From Holdemania massiliensis (lineage in GTDB: Bacteria; Bacillota_I; Bacilli_A; Erysipelotrichales; Erysipelotrichaceae): a stretch of DNA of 64,000 nt. The notes beneath the pieces are model-generated. The model saw only the letters and a program-made list of their open reading frames with translations. It did no database searches and had not been told where the DNA came from. The stretch is taken from positions 3,038,001 through 3,102,000 of the forward strand of contig NZ_JAKNTK010000001.1 of the NCBI RefSeq assembly GCF_022440805.1, written 5' to 3'. The position numbers were made by a program, and so were the translations under genes. Below, piece by piece: positions 59,674 through 64,000 of this stretch; the first letter of the stretch is position 1, and the number at the start of each line of letters is the position of its first letter.

Positions 59674-61565
59674 CAGTCATTTTCGATTAAGCCGGTATAC
59701 AGCTGATAGTAGATTCCATGCTTTTCCAACAGGCGTTCATGATTGCCGCGCTCAATAATTCGACCGTGATCCATAACCATAATCGCATGTGAATTTTTAA
59801 TGGTACTTAGCCGGTGTGCTATGACAAAGGTAGTTCGGCCGCTCATCAGCTTATCCATACCTTCCTGCACCAGTTTCTCTGTTCGAGAATCAATCGAGGA
59901 GGTGGCTTCATCCAGGATCAGGACCGGCGGATTGGCCAGCGCCGCTCGTGCAATCGAGATCAGCTGCCGCTGTCCCTGAGAAAGTGAGGAGCCATCACGA
60001 GTCAGCCAAGTATCATAGCCATTCTCCAGATGTTTGATAAAATAATGGGCATTCGCCAGTTTCGCCGCGGCGACCACTTCCTCATGGGTGGCTTCCGGAC
60101 GGGCATATTTAATATTCTCTTCGATGGTACCCGTAAATAAATGCGTGTCTTGAAGAACAATGCCCAACGACCGCCGCAGATCATCCTTACGAATCAGCTT
60201 CACGTCGATTCCATCATAGGTGATCGATCCTTTCTGAACATCATAGAAACGATTGATCAGATTGGTCATCGTTGTTTTTCCTGCTCCAGTCGCTCCGACA
60301 AACGCCAGCTTTTGTCCCGGCTCCGCAAACAATTCAATATCATGAAGGACGGTTTTGCCTTCGACATAACTGAAGCTGACATCATGGAATCGTACATCTC
60401 CGGTTAATTTAACATAATCAACACTGCCGTCCTCATGTTGATGCTTCCAGGCCCAATGCCCCGTCGTTGCTTCCGTTTCCTGCATTAGACCGGCCTCATC
60501 CTGAACAACATTAACCAGCGTAACCCGGCCGTCATCCACCTCATGGGCCTCATCCAGCAGATTGAAAACACGTTCAGCACCGGCCATCGCCATAATGACG
60601 GAGTTTAGCTGCTGTGAAATCTGATTCAGCGGACCATTGAAGGATTTGTTTAAGGCCAGAAATGATGCCAGACCGCCTAGTGTCAGACCGCCGATTCCAT
60701 TCAGCGCCAGCGCGCCGCCGATAAACGCACACAGAACATAAGAGATATTGCCGAGGTTGCCGACAATTGGCATCAGAATATTCGCATACTTATTGGCTTT
60801 GTACGATGCCTCGCACAGTTCGTCGTTGATCTGATTGAATTCCTCAATGGCTTTCTGCTCGTGCGTAAATACCTTGATCACCTTCGCACCTTCCATCATT
60901 TCTTCAATGTAGCCATTTTCTTTCCCTAACTGCCGCTGCTGCACGCCGAAATACCGGCCGGACTTCCGCATGATTTTCTGCAGCGCAAACTGCATAATCA
61001 CAACCATAAACAGCGTAACCAAGGTCAGCGGAACACTCATGACGATCATCGAAAAGAAGACGGAAACAATCGTGATCAGCGAAGAGATGAATTCCGGGAT
61101 ACTTTGAGAAATAACCTGGCGGAGCGTATCAATATCATTGGTATAGACACTCATGATATCTCCATGCGCATGGGTATCAAAGTATTGAATCGGCAGTTTT
61201 TCCATATTGCTGAAAAGGTCGTTGCGCAGATCATTCAGCGTTCCCTGCGAAATGACGATCAAAATTTTCTGGGAAATCAGCTTGGTCAGCACACCTGCCA
61301 TATAAAGGCAGGCCATCAGGCTCAGCGCCCGAAACAGCGGCGCAAAATTCGGATTGGCACTTTGAACCAGCGGCGTAATATAACCGTCGATCAAGGTCCT
61401 CATAAACACAGAGGAAGAGACGGAAGCCAGGGATGAAACAATAATGCATAGAATCACCACGGCATAACGGACTTTATAGCGCTTTAGAATGTAGTTCATC
61501 AAGCGTCCCAGCACCTGAGTATTCAGCTTTTCACCATTGGTTCCCACATTTCTAGGCCTGCTCAT
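59673..61565 (-). CDS. ABC exporter half-transporter, active ATPase site partner
   Basis: About 630 aa. Six membrane segments (about 20-330) are followed by an ATPase domain with Walker A GATGAGKTT, signature LSQGQRQL, Walker B LILDEATSSIDSRTE (catalytic Glu present) and switch His in VIAHRLS. An insert of about 40 residues (TLVNVVQDEAGLMQETE ... WAWKHQHEDGSVDYVKL) precedes the ATPase. It forms a heterodimer with the half-transporter encoded just upstream, whose end it overlaps by 14 bp. The ATG at 61565 lies 9 bp after AAGGAG. Probable multidrug or lipid export. Confidence 0.9.
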   Translation of the reverse strand: MSRPRNVGTNGEKLNTQVLGRLMNYILKRYKVRYAVVILCIIVSSLASVSSSVFMRTLIDGYITPLVQSANPNFAPLFRALSLMACLYMAGVLTKLISQKILIVISQGTLNDLRNDLFSNMEKLPIQYFDTHAHGDIMSVYTNDIDTLRQVISQSIPEFISSLITIVSVFFSMIVMSVPLTLVTLFMVVIMQFALQKIMRKSGRYFGVQQRQLGKENGYIEEMMEGAKVIKVFTHEQKAIEEFNQINDELCEASYKANKYANILMPIVGNLGNISYVLCAFIGGALALNGIGGLTLGGLASFLALNKSFNGPLNQISQQLNSVIMAMAGAERVFNLLDEAHEVDDGRVTLVNVVQDEAGLMQETEATTGHWAWKHQHEDGSVDYVKLTGDVRFHDVSFSYVEGKTVLHDIELFAEPGQKLAFVGATGAGKTTMTNLINRFYDVQKGSITYDGIDVKLIRKDDLRRSLGIVLQDTHLFTGTIEENIKYARPEATHEEVVAAAKLANAHYFIKHLENGYDTWLTRDGSSLSQGQRQLISIARAALANPPVLILDEATSSIDSRTEKLVQEGMDKLMSGRTTFVIAHRLSTIKNSHAIMVMDHGRIIERGNHERLLEKHGIYYQLYTGLIEND

Positions 61566-63291
61566 GCTCATCCTCTCCTTTCTTCTGTGTTTCATAAACT
61601 TCCTGATAAATGGCATTGCTGGCCAACAGCTCAGCATGCGTTCCAATTCCTTCGATCCGCCCTTCATTCAGTACGATGATGCGGTCTGCATCCTCAATCG
61701 ATGAAATTCGTTGGGAGATGATCAGCTTGGTGGTATTCGGAATTTCTTCGCGGAAGGCCTTGCGGATCTGACTGTCCGTGCGGGTATCAACCGCGCTGGT
61801 ACTGTCATCAAGAATCAGGACTTTCGGCTTTTTCAACAAGGCCCGGGCAATGCATAAGCGCTGCTTCTGCCCGCCGGAAACATTGGTTCCCCCCTGCTCG
61901 ATATGGGTATCATAACGATCTGGAAACTGCTGGATGAACTCATCGGCACAAGCCTGTCGGCAAGCCTGAATCATTTCACTTTCACTGGCTGATTCATTAC
62001 CCCAGCGCAGATTATCCTTGATCGTACCGGAAAACAAGACATTTTTCTGCAGCACCATCGCGACGCTGTTGCGCAGCGTATCTAAGTCGTAGCTGCGGAC
62101 GTCAATGCCGCCGACCCGGACCGTTCCTTCCGCGGCGTCATAAAGCCGCGGAATCAGGCTCATCAGCGTCGATTTGCTGGACCCGGTCGGTCCCAGAATA
62201 CCAATCGTTTCGCCGGACTTGATCTTGAGATTAATATCCTCCAGCACATACTTGTCTTTTCCTGGATAATAGCCGAAAGCAACATGATCGAACTCAATGG
62301 AACCGTCAGCCACAGTCATAACCGGATTTTCCGGATTCACAATACTTGGTTTTTCTTCCAAGATTTCAGCAATTCGCTGAGCCGAAGCCATCGACATGCT
62401 CAGCATGACGAAGATCATCGAAAGCATCATCAAGCTCATCAGAATGTTCATCGTATAGGTGAACAGGCTCATTAATTCACCGGTAGTCAGGGAACTGCCG
62501 ACGATCATCTGCGCTCCCATCCAGCTCAGTGCCAGGATACAGCAGTACATCGTCAGCTGCATGACTGGATTATTCCACACCAGGATATTTTCAGCCTTCA
62601 TGAACATCTTTTTCAGATTGCTGACGGCTTCCTTAAACTTACCAATCTCGGCATTTTCCTTCACATACGCTTTGACAACGCGAATGTTGGTGACGTTTTC
62701 CTGAACGCTCGCATTCAGATCATCATATTTACGGAAGGTTTTGCTGAACATCGGATAAGCTTTCAATGTGATAAAGCCCAGAATCGCTCCCAGAAAAATC
62801 ATCGCGTAGAAGAAAATCATCGCCAGTTTGGCATTGATCATAAATGTCATCGACATTGCAACCACCAGCATTAACGGCGCCCGCACACACATCCGCAGAA
62901 TCATCTGATACGCATTCTGCACGTTCGTCGCATCGGTCATCATTCGTGTGACCAGACCGGAGGTTGAGTATTTATCAATGTTGGCAAATGAAAATTTCTG
63001 GATATTCTCAAACATCGCCTTGCGCAGATTCTTAACAAATCCCGCGGAGGCATACGCTGCATATTTCCCGCTCATCATCCCGCAGAACAGAGATAAAAAT
63101 GCACAGATCAGCATCAACGCTCCATATTTGAAGACTGCGCCCATATCCCCCTGGTTGACCCCGGAGTCAATGATGAAAGACATCAGAAATGGAAGCATCA
63201 GCTCCATTACGACTTCGCCAATCATTAATATTGGAGCTAACAGGGAAGCTTTTTTATATTCTTTAACTTCTTTAAGCAATCGTTGAATCAT
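61552..63291 (-). CDS. ABC exporter half-transporter, degenerate ATPase site partner
   Basis: 579 aa. Six membrane segments then an ATPase domain with Walker A GPTGSSKST (last Gly replaced by Ser, as in YfiB/YheI-type proteins), signature VSGGQKQRL and Walker B LILDDSTSAVDTRTD where the catalytic Glu is Asp. These changes mark the degenerate half of heterodimeric exporters such as TM287/288 and BmrCD. It is transcribed with the MarR gene, 24 bp downstream of it, and overlaps its partner. Confidence 0.91.
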   Translation of the reverse strand: MIQRLLKEVKEYKKASLLAPILMIGEVVMELMLPFLMSFIIDSGVNQGDMGAVFKYGALMLICAFLSLFCGMMSGKYAAYASAGFVKNLRKAMFENIQKFSFANIDKYSTSGLVTRMMTDATNVQNAYQMILRMCVRAPLMLVVAMSMTFMINAKLAMIFFYAMIFLGAILGFITLKAYPMFSKTFRKYDDLNASVQENVTNIRVVKAYVKENAEIGKFKEAVSNLKKMFMKAENILVWNNPVMQLTMYCCILALSWMGAQMIVGSSLTTGELMSLFTYTMNILMSLMMLSMIFVMLSMSMASAQRIAEILEEKPSIVNPENPVMTVADGSIEFDHVAFGYYPGKDKYVLEDINLKIKSGETIGILGPTGSSKSTLMSLIPRLYDAAEGTVRVGGIDVRSYDLDTLRNSVAMVLQKNVLFSGTIKDNLRWGNESASESEMIQACRQACADEFIQQFPDRYDTHIEQGGTNVSGGQKQRLCIARALLKKPKVLILDDSTSAVDTRTDSQIRKAFREEIPNTTKLIISQRISSIEDADRIIVLNEGRIEGIGTHAELLASNAIYQEVYETQKKGEDEHEQA

Positions 63292-63315
63292 AACATTCTC
63301 CTTTCCTTTTTTACG

Positions 63316-63741
63316 TTATTCCAGATTCTTTTTGATTTGATCCAAAACAGAAAAAAAGTGTTCCTGATCTTGCTGAGAAATCGACTGGGAAAGCAAAGCT
63401 TCCATTCGATCAATATTCTCAGTCATTTTCTGGTTCAGCTGCAGCGCTTTTTCCGTCAGCACCAGTTTCTTTAATCGGGCGTCCTGTTGGGCTGAAAGTC
63501 GATAAAGATAACCATCCCGCTCCAGAACATTCAAAATCTCACTGGCCGTGGACCGCCGAATCCGCAGTTCCTTTTCAAGATCCCGCTGAAAGACATCGTG
63601 ATCTTGATTGGCGATCAGATAACCAATCGTCCGAGTCTGAACAAACGTCAGTTCGCAGTCGTTTTCATGCCGGAATTGTTCCATTTTCTGATGGATCATC
63701 TGTTGAATTTCACGAATTTCATATCCAATTCTCCGCTGCAT
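63316..63741 (-). CDS. MarR-family regulator
   Basis: 141 aa, normal length. The winged helix is seen in FVQTRTIGYLIANQDHDVFQRDLEKELRIRRSTASEILNVLERDGYLYR (residues about 30-80), followed by the wing (LTEKALQL) and a dimer helix. It heads the exporter operon and has a 6-bp-arm palindrome over its transcription start, so it probably represses itself and the exporter until a ligand binds. Confidence 0.9.
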   Translation of the reverse strand: MQRRIGYEIREIQQMIHQKMEQFRHENDCELTFVQTRTIGYLIANQDHDVFQRDLEKELRIRRSTASEILNVLERDGYLYRLSAQQDARLKKLVLTEKALQLNQKMTENIDRMEALLSQSISQQDQEHFFSVLDQIKKNLE

Positions 63742-63756
63742 TGCGTCACCCTCTTT

Positions 63757-63772
63757 TGTTAGGACACTAACA
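63757..63772. promoter_or_regulatory. MarR operator candidate
   Basis: TGTTAG and CTAACA arms separated by GACA. It lies between the -10 box and the start codon, a typical MarR repression site. Confidence 0.65.
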
Positions 63773-63799
63773 TTCTACTCCGATTTGCGAACTTGTCAA
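63772..63799 (-). promoter_or_regulatory. marR-exporter promoter
   Basis: TTGACA and TAGAAT with 16 bp spacing on the minus strand, directly upstream of the palindrome. The last 200 bp of the window show no gene. Confidence 0.65.
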
Positions 63800-64000
63800 T
63801 CAGGTTTATTGTGAATTTTAAGTGAAATTTAACGAATTGATAAATTCATCCAAGTCGCAGACTTAGCTCTAACGAAAGAAAAGCCAACTCCCACTTCGAT
63901 ATATTCTCTATTTTCACGAAGAAAGAAAGGCGAAATTGTTTTTCAGACTCTGAAGCTGCCAAAAAAATTCATCGTGCCTAACTCCCTTTCTTACCAACCG

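Overview
The window looks like chromosomal DNA of a moderately low-GC, anaerobic, gut-type Firmicute. My best guess is an Erysipelotrichia-like bacterium such as Holdemania, but this is an inference. It rests on strong AGGAGG-type ribosome sites, many PTS and PRD genes, two Tat-exported flavoproteins of the fumarate-reductase type, a BusR-like osmolyte regulator, type I-C CRISPR repeats and the absence of any respiratory-chain gene. No rRNA, intact insertion sequence or prophage was seen.

Region by region: 1-6923 is an AT-rich minus-strand block with an ABC ATPase cut by the window edge, three lipoproteins (two a tandem duplicate pair), a 120-aa secreted protein, an unannotated 46-aa secreted peptide and an XRE/TPR regulator of the RRNPP (PlcR/Rgg) type. 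The layout resembles a peptide-pheromone circuit. 6959-9546 is a divergent two-component pair. 9619-13099 holds an HD phosphohydrolase, then an APH-like kinase, a HAD phosphatase and an MDR dehydrogenase. 13496-17553 is an Opu osmoprotectant ABC operon headed by a GntR/RCK_C regulator with a clear operator.

17670-24872 is the most unusual stretch. Two short, cas-less type I-C CRISPR arrays, each with a conserved leader of about 150 bp, lie in opposite orientation. They bracket a 6.4-kb module: a SagB-like nitroreductase, a Tat flavoprotein, an AgrC/LytTR-type two-component system and a HemW-like protein that has lost its iron-sulfur cysteines. Paired direct repeats with 21-bp spacing lie upstream of the flavoprotein and again in the divergent region before the HemW-like gene, which suggests one LytTR regulon.

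25146-35871 is mostly housekeeping: tRNA-Thr, maf, coaX, coaBC, a probable pantothenate ECF S component, a PdaA-like deacetylase, an MntR/DtxR regulator, a GntR/FCD regulator, a phosphodiesterase, a RuvC-less TnpB fragment, alr and an M20 amidohydrolase. 36176-43818 is an amino-sugar operon (NagA, YdjC/ChbG deacetylase, an apparently dead M28-like membrane protein, mannose-family PTS IIA-IIB-IIC-IID) with a PRD activator and a cre box. 44454-48675 is a beta-glucoside operon (LicT-type antiterminator, GH1, EIIBCA) with a recognisable RAT/terminator leader. 48816-49340 is a six-tRNA operon.

49770-54837 has a solute-binding lipoprotein, a divergent GH13 protein and a PfkB kinase. 55165-57841 pairs a second Tat flavoprotein with a divergent MerR regulator and a 19-bp-spacer promoter typical of MerR control. 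58044-63741 ends with a MATE exporter and a MarR-controlled heterodimeric ABC exporter with one degenerate ATPase site. All start choices, motif readings and stem-loops were made by eye; no database search was run.
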